Position numbers and translations under genes: made by a program. Source: Branchiostoma floridae (Eukaryota > Chordata > Leptocardii > Amphioxiformes > Branchiostomatidae). From it: DNA of 64,000 bases. The stretch is from assembly GCF_000003815.2 (NCBI RefSeq), contig NC_049987.1:3769683-3833682 (forward strand), written 5' to 3'. This document shows, one piece after another, positions 24,001-33,936 of the stretch. Every line of letters begins with the position of its first letter. The first letter of the stretch is position 1. The notes beneath the pieces were generated by a model. The model was not told the DNA's origin. It saw only the letters and a program-made list of their open reading frames with translations, and did not search any database.

Positions 24001-26471
24001 TGGTAGTACTGTCAAGATATACAACTTACAGTTTGCATTTGATTGTTCTGTTTTCCTGGTAGGAAGGCTGCAATAATAAGAGCTGCCAGAACCGTTATCA
24101 CCGTCACCACCACTCCCGTAGTGATGACATAGGCCAGGCAAGATCGAGTCAGTGCACACGCATTAGCTGAAAAGCAAATGGAGTAATGCCTAGGTCCCAA
24201 GTCCCAACCAGGGGCCCGGCCGGGTAGCTTTCGGAAACGAAAAATATGATAAGAAAGGTAAAAAAAAACACACAGAACGTAAAAGGAATTAGTCAGGAGC
24301 ATAGTTTGTGTATATTCCTTGGTAAATACTTTATATTTCGTTTCCGCTAACATCCCGGCCGGGCCCCGTTTCGTAAATGGGACCTAAGCCTAAGAAAGAA
24401 ACCCGGTAAATTGCACAACTGCAGAAGGTAACAAAGGCAATTGTAACAAAGTATAAAAATCTTAACATATATAGGACTACACATTACCTTCACCTGCCCT
24501 TGGTTGTGTAATATTAGGGGCGTACATGGGGTTTAAGTGTAACCCGTTCCCGCTGTACATGGGGTTGGGGCGCAGACCGCCCGCTTTGTTATCCACAGCC
24601 TCTGTAGAAGAGATTGAAACAGGATAAAAGATGTACGCTCACTATCTTTTTTGATAGTGCCACATTCTTCTGTTTCCGAACAAGCCGTACCTATGACCCT
24701 ACGTATGAACTATTAGCCCGGCGTCAGTTAACCTTAAATATCTATATGTGGCCTGTCACGAAGAGCAGATAACATGGACTAAAAGACTATCAAAAAATGA
24801 TTGAAAGGAATTTTCGAGCTACAAAATCCTCGAACAGGAATGATCCAAAACTTGTGATAATGGACAAATTCACTTTGATGACGTTACGGTTATTTCATCA
24901 AAACCTTTCCTGATTTATTCATGGATTTTTAAAACCACATATTAAATAGTGGTCACTAACTTGTTATACCCCTTTCCACTTGGATGGCGCTCTTGCCGCC
25001 TTCTCTCTGTGACCTAGTTTTTGATAGATCGCTCAACGAATTGTATAGAAAAGAAACGAATCTCTTTAAACTTTGTGTGTTTTGTTGTCCTCTCAATCAC
25101 ACTTTTACGTTTTGTGTGAAAGCGAAGATTACACATATTCTATTTAGGCCGCAATGAGAGCGCAGCGCGATCGCCGTCTAGTGGAAACTAGTGCTAAAGG
25201 GCGGGGGGGGGGGGGGCTTACTGTGACAAAATTGACCAACCGGCAGTGCTTCCAGGCTGAGAACTGTCGGCACAACGGCCAGTCGGTGTTTGGGTCTCAC
25301 AATGTCCATCCTGTACATCATAAGCAACGGCGTACGGTTGGACGTCACAGGCATCGTCTTGGTCACCGTTTGTTTGGCCGTCCAACTGATACCTGACAGC
25401 ATACGGACGGATGCACTCATCGCTTGATACGGCTTTGTTTCCGCTCTGGGGATTGTTGACAGAACGACCAGTTTGGTCCTCATTATGTCCATCCTGTTCG
25501 TCATAAGCAACGGCGTACGGTTGGACATCTTGTTCGCCGTTTATTTGGCTGTCTCGGCAATAAGCAACTGCATAAGGACGGATGAACTCATTGTCTGGCC
25601 GGGCTTTGGTTTCTGCTTTGTTCTGAGCAGAGATTTTAGCGTCATTTAACTGTTTGATCGTCTTTGGTCGAGTTCCAGCCTCGTCTTCTGCTTCGTTATG
25701 TGCATTTTCGACTTCGATATCTGGTCTGTCCATATTGGCATTAGCTACATCTCCGCCGCATTGGTAAGCAGAGGCTGATGTTTCGGGGGAGGTACTCTTC
25801 AGCTGGTATTGCACTTCATTATCTGCGCTACAGTCGTCAGTATTGTAGATGTCTTTGGACAGGGATTTTTCAGTGTCTATACCAGGGTTGTCAACGTAGA
25901 GCGTTTGGTTCCGTTCAGCGTGGTAAGCGTGTGTGTGTGAAGTGCACATTGCCGGTAGAGAACGCCTTTTCATGTAAAGTGCTTGATTCTCTTCACCTTT
26001 GCCGATTTGTGAGTAGGAAGTGCAGACAGCCGGTAACGATGTACGTCCTGCTACGTTGTTAGAGTTGTAAAAAGGTCTACCATCCTGGTCAGAATTTTCA
26101 GCCGAAGCGTTGCTGTGGTCGTCCTGCAAAGGATGCAAAGGATGTTCCGCGTTGCCCAATGAGATGTCTTCCTGCTCCTCTGGACTGGCAGGGATGTCTT
26201 GTTGATCCTCAGGGTCCGCTTTGTCAGAATACTTGATGGTCTCTGGTCGAGATCCATTCTGGTCGACGTCTTCTTCTTCTTGGTTTTTTACATCACTGAC
26301 TTGGACATCTGGGCGGCTCACACTGACATTATTTTTAACGACATCTCCATGGATGCCCTGATGATTCACAGTCTCTGTTGTAGAGTCAGGAGAGTCACGG
26401 TCCATGTTGTCGGGTATTTCATGGCCGATGCCGCTGGAGAAATCGTCTGCTGTGTTGTAAATCCCATCCAT
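21086..26471 (-). CDS. Single-pass membrane protein: tyrosine-motif N-tail, TM segment, Thr-rich stalk, NHL propeller
   Basis: Exons (minus): 1 26471-25241 (or 25222), 2 24601-24488, 3 24166-24030, 4 23516-23372, 5 21963-21086; about 834 aa. Exon 1 encodes an acidic tail with no signal peptide and four P-Y-A-V-(A/R)-Y motifs (Y300, Y319, Y357, Y380). Exon 2 adds two N-P-M-Y motifs. Exon 3 is a membrane segment (~459-483, LAYVITTGVVVTVITVLAAL). Exon 4 is a Thr-rich, probably glycosylated stalk. Exon 5 starts with IVFGGEGKEPGQLDGP and has about six NHL blades (FVADTYNRRVQVFS, VVTDYYDSTVTIFS at the end). Type II topology is inferred: tail cytosolic, propeller outside. Junctions 2/3, 3/4 and 4/5 agree in phase. 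The strong exon 1 donor (CACA|GTAAGC, phase 2) does not fit exon 2 (phase 1); the weaker G|GTTGGT at 25240 does, or a small exon is missing. NHL propellers bind protein or RNA; ligand unknown. I recall this tail from lancelet proteins but cannot check. Confidence 0.88.
22084..22515. mobile_element. 432-bp palindromic MITE, hAT-like CAGGGG ends
   Basis: Lies in intron 4 of the NHL gene. The ends read CAGGGG and CCCCTG. Just inside, GCCTAAGCATTTGCACGAA (22091) pairs with TTCGTGCAAATGCTTAGGC (ends 22499), and the arms stay complementary for about 120-180 bp. The arms are themselves made of tandem CGAATCACTATGCGAAAA-like units. CAGGG termini are typical of hAT elements, but I found no convincing 8-bp target duplication. 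Confidence 0.85.
23563..23790. mobile_element. Inverted-repeat element (MITE-like)
   Basis: CACAACCAATGAGTACTTAC at the left pairs with GTAAGTACTCATTGGTTGTG at the right. ACGTTTCG/CGAAACGT lies just inside, with GAGAATGCC/ACGATTCTC-like pairing toward the centre. Located in intron 3 of the NHL gene. Confidence 0.75.
24188..24390. mobile_element. Short MITE with CCGGCCGGG subterminal repeats, copy 1
   Basis: The left GCCTAGGTCCCAAGTCCC and GGGCCCGGCCGGG pair with the right CCCGGCCGGGCCCC and GGGACCTAAGCC. AGCTTTCGGAAACGAAAA pairs with ATTTCGTTTCCGCT. In intron 2 of the NHL gene. Relatives at 27036 and 29380. Confidence 0.8.
24965..25190 (-). mobile_element. MITE with CCCCTTTCCACT ends, copy 1
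   Basis: The reverse complement aligns with 30419-30673: GGCGATCGCGCTGCGCTCTC near one end, ATATTCTA/TAGAATATGTGTAA and AACGAATT/AATTCGTT in the body, and CTAGTGGAAA-type ends. It lies 30 bp from the 3' end of NHL exon 1. Confidence 0.7.
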
Positions 26472-27035
26472 CGTATGCCTGAGTTAAAGCAGTGACGGAA
26501 ACATTCAAACTTTTCTTTTTTTTCATTATTCGCACTTTTGGAATCTTTCAAATATTCTTTAAATCTTTATTGTAAAACAAACAGATTGGTACATGGCAAT
26601 CATTAAAGAAACATCTAAAATATAGGCAGCGGAAGGTACGTAGGCCTTTAACGTTAGAGCGCAAGACTTTTTCGGCGAATTAATAACATTCCGCATGGCA
26701 ATATCAATCATTTTGGTAGATTTAACATTAGCAGAGGATCAACACAATGTTACTTGGTGAGAAAGATTAGTTGGTACTGAAAACATGTGTAACTAATTGC
26801 ATGTGGTCAATTGATCAAGATTTTCTCTATATATAGTGGCCACATTTCACCAGCCCATTGAGGGGCCGCTATAGACAGATTTGACTGTATTCATATAATT
26901 TGACATGCATAAAATCCCAGGTTCCGCTTACAGGCTGGTTCCATATCTATGATGATCTATAGGCTTTTCAAGCAAAAAAATAAGGGCGAGATTGCTCGGA
27001 ACTTCAAAGGAATGATCTTAGCTTGTTCCGCATAA

Positions 27036-27147
27036 GGCTTAGGTCACATTTCCAATCCGGGACCCGAGCGGGCAGCTTTCGGGAGCGAAAAGTATGATAT
27101 AAAAGACATGAAAATACACAAAATATCAAAATAAGATTCACGGATAT
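27036..27147. mobile_element. CCGGCCGGG-type MITE, left part, interrupted by a LINE
   Basis: GGCTTAGGTCACATTTCC and GCAGCTTTCGGGAGCGAAAA match the left half of the element at 29380. It stops at CGGATATTTC where the LINE 3' tail begins. The matching right part is at about 29318-29375. Confidence 0.65.
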
Positions 27148-29317
27148 TTCAAGTTTCAAGTTTATTTATTTTACCAGGGAATACCTCAGATCCATTGATC
27201 TGATTTTCAGGTATCCCTGGACACACATTAAAAATTACATGACACAGTTTAAACCCAACAATATACAAATAACGTTGCAAACATTTACATGTACAAAACA
27301 GTCTCAGTATAGGCACATCTGCAGTCATCTACAGTCCGTTTTTAAATGCTGACGTTGACGTGTGTTTCCGCTGATCAGCAGCGAGACTATTCCACAGGAC
27401 AGGCCCTAGGTACTGCAGGCTGCCCTTGAAGGTTTCCACATGTGCTTTTGGAGTGTCCAGCATGTGAGGGTCGAAGTTGTAGAGCTGTTTCGTAGCGGTG
27501 CGAGTACGAACTCTAAGCACTGGGGGCGACAGCCATTTGAACATTTGTGTCATGTAGGCAGGTGCCTTGTGGCGAACTGCCTTGTGTACAGTCACTAACG
27601 TGTTCAATTTCACCCTTTCAATCAGGGGTACCATACCAGCCTCTGTAAGCAGGGTTTCTGTAGGTACACGATCTTTGAGTGATCGCCCAGTAATAATCCT
27701 GGCTGCCCGATTTAGCAGTTTAGTCAACTGTTGTGATCTTACTTTGTTACAATGAAAAAGTGACAGTAACCATGCAGTATCACAATAATCCAGGTGAGTA
27801 TATAACAAGGTTCGACACATGACTAGCAGGATCTCCTTAGTAACATAAGGCTTAGCCCGGCTTAAGGCACTAAGGCCAGCAAGGAGCTTCTTTACCATCC
27901 TTTCTGTGTGTGCTGACCAGTTTAGAGAGGAGTCCATGGTGACACCTAGGTAAGTATACACTTTTACCTGCTCAAATGAGTTAAAACCATCAGTTACAGT
28001 GACAGTGTTTCCTGCGTGACGCAGTTTCTGAGGTGATCCAAATAACATGGCTTTAGTTTTGTCAGGGTGAAGTGATAGTCTATTTACAATAAACCAGTTA
28101 GCTACCAGTTTCATGTCCTCTGACACAGTTTCCTCACATTCCTTAGACAGGCTAGCCGAGCAATAAAGCACAGTGTCGTCTGCGTACATATGGATTTTAC
28201 ACTTACGCACAACCTGTGGTAGATCATTCACATATAAGCTGAATAACAAAGGACCTAACACGCTCCCTTGCGGGACACCACACGTGACACGTTTTTGCGT
28301 AGACTGCTGGTTCTGAATATCTACGTGCTGGAAACGGTCTGTGAGGTAAGATCTGAACTAATTTATCGCCCCGTTGTCAAAACCCATCTTCTGAAGTTTA
28401 CCAAGGAGGATTTGGTGGTTGACAGTGTCGAACGCTTTCCTTAGGTCAAGGAACAGCGCGACAGTTACCTTCTTGTTGTTTTGTGCTGACTGGATGTCCT
28501 CCACCACCTTTTGCACTGCTGTACCTGTGCTGTGGTGTTTTCTGAAACCACTTTGGTGGGCCGTGAGCTGGCAACTACTGTTCACAAAGTGTGAGACCTG
28601 GTTGTGAACCATTTTCTCCATCACTTTGGAGGCCACATTTAGGACAGAGACAGGACGGTAGTTGGAAACACTGTCTTTGTTCCCTGATTTGTATATGGGC
28701 GATAATTTAGCCAGTTTCCAGTCGTCGGGAACTTCACCTGATGTTATAGACAGGTTAAAGATGTGTGCTAACGGTTTGACAATTATAGGCGCAGAATCCT
28801 TAAGGAGCCTTGATGGAATCTTGTCAACTCCTGTGGCTTTCTTTGGCTTGAGCCTAAGAAGCTCGTTTAGGACCTCTGTTTCTTCAACTGGCCGCAGGCG
28901 GAAAGTCGATGTTGCCTCAGGAACATGACGAAGGGGATCCTCCTCGGACACTGGGATATCCCTTGCCAAGTCTGCTGCACATGACGAGAAGTAGTTGTTA
29001 AACTCCTCAGCCATTTTGGAAGGTTCAGATATACAACTCTCGTCAGATCGTCGTATTTTCCGGACTTGACATTTGCCTTTTGTTTTTCCTGTGAAAGTGT
29101 TGATAATTTTCCACATTAGACTGGAATCTTCTGCAGCGTCGGTGATGGCACTTTCAAAATGAGTTTTCTTCGCCTTCTTAATCATTGATGTTGTTTGGTT
29201 CCTGAGAGACCGGTAGAGTTCTCAGTCCTTCGTGTCCTTCGTCTTGATGGCTTTGCGCCTTGCAGCATCACGTTGGCCCATTAGGTTCTTTACTCTGTCT
29301 GTAAATTTGTATGTTTC
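27148..29317 (-). mobile_element. 5'-truncated non-LTR retrotransposon (CR1/L2-like) with inactivated ORF2
   Basis: Reverse transcriptase of a LINE. One ORF2 frame runs from about 29315 to its stop at 27329. It contains the RT blocks [65 protein letters not shown] and YADDTVLY (catalytic DD intact), then the C-terminal segment ending FKNGL. Two in-frame stops break it: TGA before ELYRSLRNQ (about 29221-29219) and TAG before [10 protein letters not shown] (28357-28355). Both sit where Trp would be plausible (TGG to TGA/TAG). The endonuclease half is missing, so the copy is truncated and dead. After the stop comes about 180 bp of 3' sequence ending in AAACTTGAAACTTGAA instead of poly(A), typical of CR1/L2-like elements. 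The exact clade is not assignable by eye. Confidence 0.93.
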
Positions 29318-29375
29318 AAGGTATACGTTTTATTTTTTATTTTTTTGTTTCTTAAAACATCTTGGCCGGGTTCCG
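29318..29375. mobile_element. CCGGCCGGG-type MITE, right remnant
   Basis: AACATCTTGGCCGGGTTCCGG resembles the right arm of the element at 24188. Together with 27036-27147 it frames the LINE, so the LINE appears to have inserted into an older MITE. Confidence 0.5.
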
Positions 29376-29379
29376 GTTA

Positions 29380-29601
29380 GGCTAAGGTCACATTTCCACA
29401 AAGGGGCCAGGTCGGGCAGCTTTCAGGGACAATAAGTATAATATAAAAGACAACAACAACACAAAAGGGACCGAAAATAATTCAACAGCATGCATTGTGC
29501 ATATTTATTGGCATAAACTTGAATTCTTCGTTTCCGCAATCAGCCCTGCCGGGCCCCGGGTAGGAAATGTGACGTAGGCCTTAGGAAATATGACCTAAGC
29601 C
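29380..29601. mobile_element. CCGGCCGGG-type MITE, copy 3, complete
   Basis: The left GGCTAAGGTCACATTTCC and GGGCAGCTTTC pair with the right CTGCCGGGCCCCGGGTAGG and AAATGTGACGTAGGCC. About 220 bp. Confidence 0.8.
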
Positions 29602-29807
29602 TTACCCGTAAATAAACTTCAGGTATATGACACCAATATACATGTAGGACATAGGGCATATATAGGACGACAGCTGTACAGCAGGTACAGTTTTTTACTG
29701 CTGGACTAAAAAAACTCATTCACTGACAGGAGACCAACACCTACAAGTTTCGATAGTTGTGTTTTCTAATGTGGTCGACACGTGGCTGTCCTAAAAAAGC
29801 AATCCGA

Positions 29808-29993
29808 GTAATCTCCAAGCAGATCCTACGTTAGCATAATTATGATAAGACAGTATTAAAAGCTGGCAAAGGGGTTAGCTACCAAAGTAGTGCGTATGGC
29901 TACCGATACACTCCTACACTACATGGCCGGCTAATTCCCTTTACCAGCTTTTGATACAATCTTATACTACCGTAGGATCTGCTTGAAGATTAC
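29808..29993. mobile_element. 186-bp palindromic MITE
   Basis: GTAATCTCCAAGCAGATCC pairs with GGATCTGCTTGAAGATTAC, followed inward by TACG/CGTA, AAAAGCTGG/CCAGCTTTT and AAAGGG/CCCTTT. Confidence 0.88.
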
Positions 29994-30020
29994 AGTCGAG
30001 ATGAAACCTTAGTAGAGTGA

Positions 30021-30090
30021 GATCGCGTGGCGCAATCGGCAGCGCGTTTTGCTCCGGCCCAAAAGGTCCTAGAATCCCAAAAAGTCACGT
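30021..30090 (+). repeat. Degenerate tRNA-like SINE head
   Basis: GATCGCGTGGCGCAATCGGC and AGCGCGTTTTG match the head of the SINE at 48424 (A-box region). The B box is eroded (CTAGAATCCC) and no cloverleaf closes, so it is not a functional tRNA gene. Confidence 0.6.
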
Positions 30091-30418
30091 GCAGGACAGG
30101 CAGACGGCGAGTAACTGTTGAAATTGCAGCTAATGTGGTAACGATACTGAATATTCATCTATTAAAACAAGTTATTAGTAGAAAGTCTTCACCTACAGAC
30201 CAGGCATATCTTCTCATGATAGGAGTAAATTTCTAAGGTCTTCAATAGATAGTAAGTAAGTTAATATATCGTTTTCAAGTGACGTCACAGTCGCGTTCGA
30301 ACGTTCAAACGGCTATGTTGGATGATAAGCTGCCAGATCTCTACACGGCGGTGTGTTGCACGTGGTGGAAACTAGTTTTTTTTTTTTAAATTCAGAAATG
30401 GGCTGTATTTTTGTCGTA

Positions 30419-30673
30419 TTAAGGCCCCCTTTTCCAGTAGACGGCGATCGTGCGGCGCTCTCACTGCGACCTAGATAGAATATGTGTAACCTTTGATTTC
30501 ACACTGGGAATATCATACAAAACGGAAAAGTGCGACTGAAAGGACATTCAACAAAACACAAAAAGTGTAAAAAGATTAGTTTCCTTTCTAAATAATTCGT
30601 TGGACGATAAGTCAAAATTTCTATCGCATGGAGAGCTCGGCTTGAGCGCCGTGCCTAGTGGAAAGGGGGTATA
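30419..30673 (+). mobile_element. MITE with CCCCTTTCCACT ends, copy 2
   Basis: Left TAAGGCCCCCTTTTCCAGTA and GACGGCG; right CGCCGTGCCTAGTGG and AAAGGGGGTATAA. The termini are imperfect inverted repeats. Diverged inverted copy at 24965-25190. Confidence 0.75.
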
Positions 30674-31229
30674 AAGCTAGGCCGGACGTGCTTTTTGTCC
30701 GTACGTTTTTTGGGAGGTCACGTCCGCCACGTTTTCTGAAAACGTGGGGAAGGACTGGCAAGAGCAGGGAGGGAGTACGTCTCAACGCACGTCTCTCGCA
30801 CGGTTGCGCAAGCTAAGGTGTAAGCATGTGGTCTGCACGCCACGCCTGGCCGTGAGCCGGTTGCGTGCATCATTCGTAGCGCAAGTGGTAAGTGAGTTGT
30901 ACGTGCTTACAACATACAATCTCTGTGCGATTGCCCACGTTTTGGCACGTAGACACCACGCAGTTGCAAGTACGGATAGAGCTCGGCCGACGTGTTGACG
31001 AGCTCTAGATGGGCATTGGCGACTACGTGGACTCGGGCCCTAGCGAGACGCGCGCACGAACCTAAAAACTATCCAGCTGGCGGGTACTTTGGGGGTTAAT
31101 GCTTTATAATGCAACTGCTCTCTTGTCCAAGTCCAATATAAAGTGGCCGATACAATTACATTTTGGGATTCAGAAAAATATTACTAGCAGAACCGGAACA
31201 CTCTTCTCTGGAGTACAGTATTGCTTTTA
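30674..31229. other. GC-rich intergenic block, no gene
   Basis: Contains ACGTTTTCTGAAAACGT (palindrome near 30728) and the short repeat shared with 20690-20760. The open frame across it has no protein signature. Confidence 0.45.
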
Positions 31230-32045
31230 CTATAGATTAACAACTGGGCTCAAGTGGGGTTATTATACAACAAAATAACAACTGAGACTAATTATAAACA
31301 GACATTGCGAGTGATCAAACGCAACTGGGCATCCCCAGCCAGGGTAAAATCACCTGCATACACGTCACTGGTAAGACCAAACCTTGAATATGCTGCAACA
31401 GTCTGGGATCCGTATTCAACAAAGAAAGACAAACTTAAGATGAACTGGAAAGAGTACAGAACCAATCTGCCGTATCCTGTACAAACAACTACAAGGTGGA
31501 TGCCAGTGTTACCAAGATGAAAACAGACCTTCAGTGAACATCACTTGAAAACAGAAGGAAAAGGTCCAGACGTTTCATGATGCACAATGGAACTCCTTAC
31601 CACCTGAAATTAGACAACTTCTGCAACTGAATCCAACATTTTCAACCAATCGTTTTAAGCAGTCCGTTATTGAACATTACTTTTCTCTTCTGGCCACACA
31701 TTTTGATTTCCATCTAATAAGCACTTGGACCCATTGTTGCAAGTGCTGATTGGATGCACATCTAAATGTGTAGTCAACCTATAGTTACATCATTCTCATT
31801 TGTTTGTTAACCTTAGTTTATCTGATCCCTTTTACTGTCGTTTCGTTTGGGTATTGTTTTGTATCTGCCGTTATTTTGTTATAATGTCTCTATGTAAAGT
31901 TCTTTGTTTTTATTTGCCCATTCTCTATTGTTTATTGTTGTGCTTTTAACTGTTGCTGGAGGTGTGGGTCGTGTAAAGGTATATCCTGTTACCCACACAT
32001 TGCAGAACTTTTTCTGTAGAAGTTTAATAAAAAAATAAATAAAAA
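31230..32045 (+). pseudogene. LINE relic, C-terminal end of RT ORF and 3' tail
   Basis: A frame at 31254-31450 reads KQTLRVIKRNW and YTSLVRPNLEYAATVWDPYS, the conserved post-RT block of several non-LTR elements. Downstream the homology continues with frameshifts and stops (NNYKVDASVTKMKTDLQ, then WNSLPPEIRQLL and FSTNRFKQSVIEHYF in another frame). It ends at about 31980 with a 3' region and AATAAAAAAATAAATAAAA. It is on the opposite strand to the 27-29 kb LINE and from a different subfamily. Confidence 0.85.
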
Positions 32046-32112
32046 TAAACCTCGACCACCTGTATCACCAACTGCACTGCACTCACCGCTAAGCAACAGT
32101 GATCATAACCTC

Positions 32113-32333
32113 GTAACGCTAGTGTTTCTTTATCAACCGGGTGACCTTATTCGTTGCCCTTACAAACAACATCTTTAGGAGTATTAAGTCTGCGGACTGT
32201 GGTTTCAAATTTGCAATATTTTCCAAAATGTTCATATTTGAAACCACAGTTCGTCGACATATCCCTAAATACGCTTTTTTTAAAACAAACAACGGATATA
32301 GGTCACCCTCGGATAAAGGTGAACCAACGTTAC
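32113..32333. mobile_element. R4-type MITE, copy 2
   Basis: Left GTAACGCTAG, right GGTGAACCAACGTTAC. Internal ACTGTGGTTTCAAAT pairs with ATTTGAAACCACAGT. Its central part is near-identical to 33692-33917. Confidence 0.75.
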
Positions 32334-33691
32334 ATCTCGTGCCTAAACACGCCTCATAACAAACGAGACAAGGTCGGAGGTCACCAGACCAATTCCGTCT
32401 CTAGGATCAGCTCTTTTGGCCAATGGTCACTTTGGTCCGAGGTCCTTCGTCGGTGGATGACGTCCAAACCCAGACCAACATCTTTTACCAAACATTAATG
32501 GAAAAAAAATAGACCAAAACTTTCCGTTGAAGGTTACCAGAATGACAGTGTCAAGCCATGCATCAACGCCAAAATTAAAGAACTGATACATATCCCATTC
32601 ATACATGCAAAACCATCACACGTTGTTTTCCACCATTTTAAATGATCTTGTAGATTTGCGTAACAATTTTCAGATTAATACTGTCGCCTGTAAGATGTCG
32701 GAATGTTTAGGGGGCTCCACCTTTGACATATTGCCCAGAATTCTTGTCGCCCGAACATGCGTAGTCGAATCTGAGAAAAATCTTATACAATGGCGTTTTC
32801 AAAAGATTTTCAAAAAATACAATGGTCATTTTTCAAGCATAAGCTGCAAAATGTTAGAGGTGCTTGTCCAAAGAGCAATGTTTAGCCCAATCTGGAGGAT
32901 TAAGTCAACCCAATCGTAACACGTAACAAAATCTTGTGTTGTTTATCAGCCTGGCAAACAATCAAACAAACGCAATCTAAGACATTTAGAGACATGTGTT
33001 GTTATTCTGGAGGGTTAGATTATCAAATTGCAAGCTATTTGCCAAGAAAACACCTGTGGGAAATATGTCGTGTTTAATAGTAGCAAATAGCATTTCCTTC
33101 TCACCACATGGGCAAGAAACATTAGAGGAACATTACACATTTCATTGAAACATTATGTGTTATATAGACAAATAAATATCTGGAAATCCCCGCTACATAC
33201 TACGAATCATATTTGAGGGGAAAGAAGTGTATGAAATAAGGGGTGGGCACCGGTACAGAAAATTAAGGTGCAGGTACAGTTCAGGTCCAGAGAATCAGGT
33301 CCATATCCGGAACTGAACTTAATTTTGAAATGTTGTGAATGGGCAATTCTCTTGGCTGTAAAAACTTAGTAGAAATCATTATAAACTCTACTCTTCTTTG
33401 TTCCTGTTTGGCGCATGGCGGCCTGTGCCGCCAAGGCATACTGACGGAATGGTTCATTGGATCGTTGCATGGACCTACTTAACCTAGCCCTTCCAAAGGC
33501 CCTTCTCTCGTTGCCCAATTCGAATACTTAGTTGGTTGTCTCTGGTTGTTTTGATGTGATCCTCACGTTTATTGATGAGCACCCGCGAAGCGCCAAGCTA
33601 CTTTTTTCTGACGATATCCCCACTACATACCAAGGCACAGCTTTTTTGAAAAGCACATGTTTCTTGGACCCCAAATCATGTGCCTGCATAT
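32334..33691. other. Intergenic, no gene recognised
   Basis: No signal-peptide exon or other coding exon for the downstream kringle gene could be defended here. AT-rich with scattered short open frames. Confidence 0.45.
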
Positions 33692-33917
33692 ATAACGCTA
33701 GTTCACCTTTATCCGCGGTGTGACCTTTATCCGAGGTCATTAAAAACAGCACATTTAGGAGTATTAAGTCTGCGGACTGTGGTTTCAAATATTCTCTAAA
33801 TGTTCCGATTTGAAACCACCGTCCGTCGACTTCATATGAATCATATCCCTAAGTATCGTACGTTATTTTTACAAACAATGGATATAGGTATCCTCGGATT
33901 AAGGTGAACCAACGTTA
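33692..33917. mobile_element. R4-type MITE, copy 3, adjacent to the kringle exon
   Basis: Left TAACGCTAGTTCACCTTTAT, right GGTGAACCAACGTTAGG. Internal GGTTTCAAAT/ATTTGAAACC. Its right edge is about 20 bp before the acceptor of the kringle exon. Confidence 0.78.
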
Positions 33918-33936
33918 GGTGTTCTTTTACCTACAG

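Noticed and set aside
30744-30998. 84-aa plus-strand open frame in a GC-rich block
   Set aside because: No domain or splice context, and the region overlaps a repeat shared with 20.7 kb.
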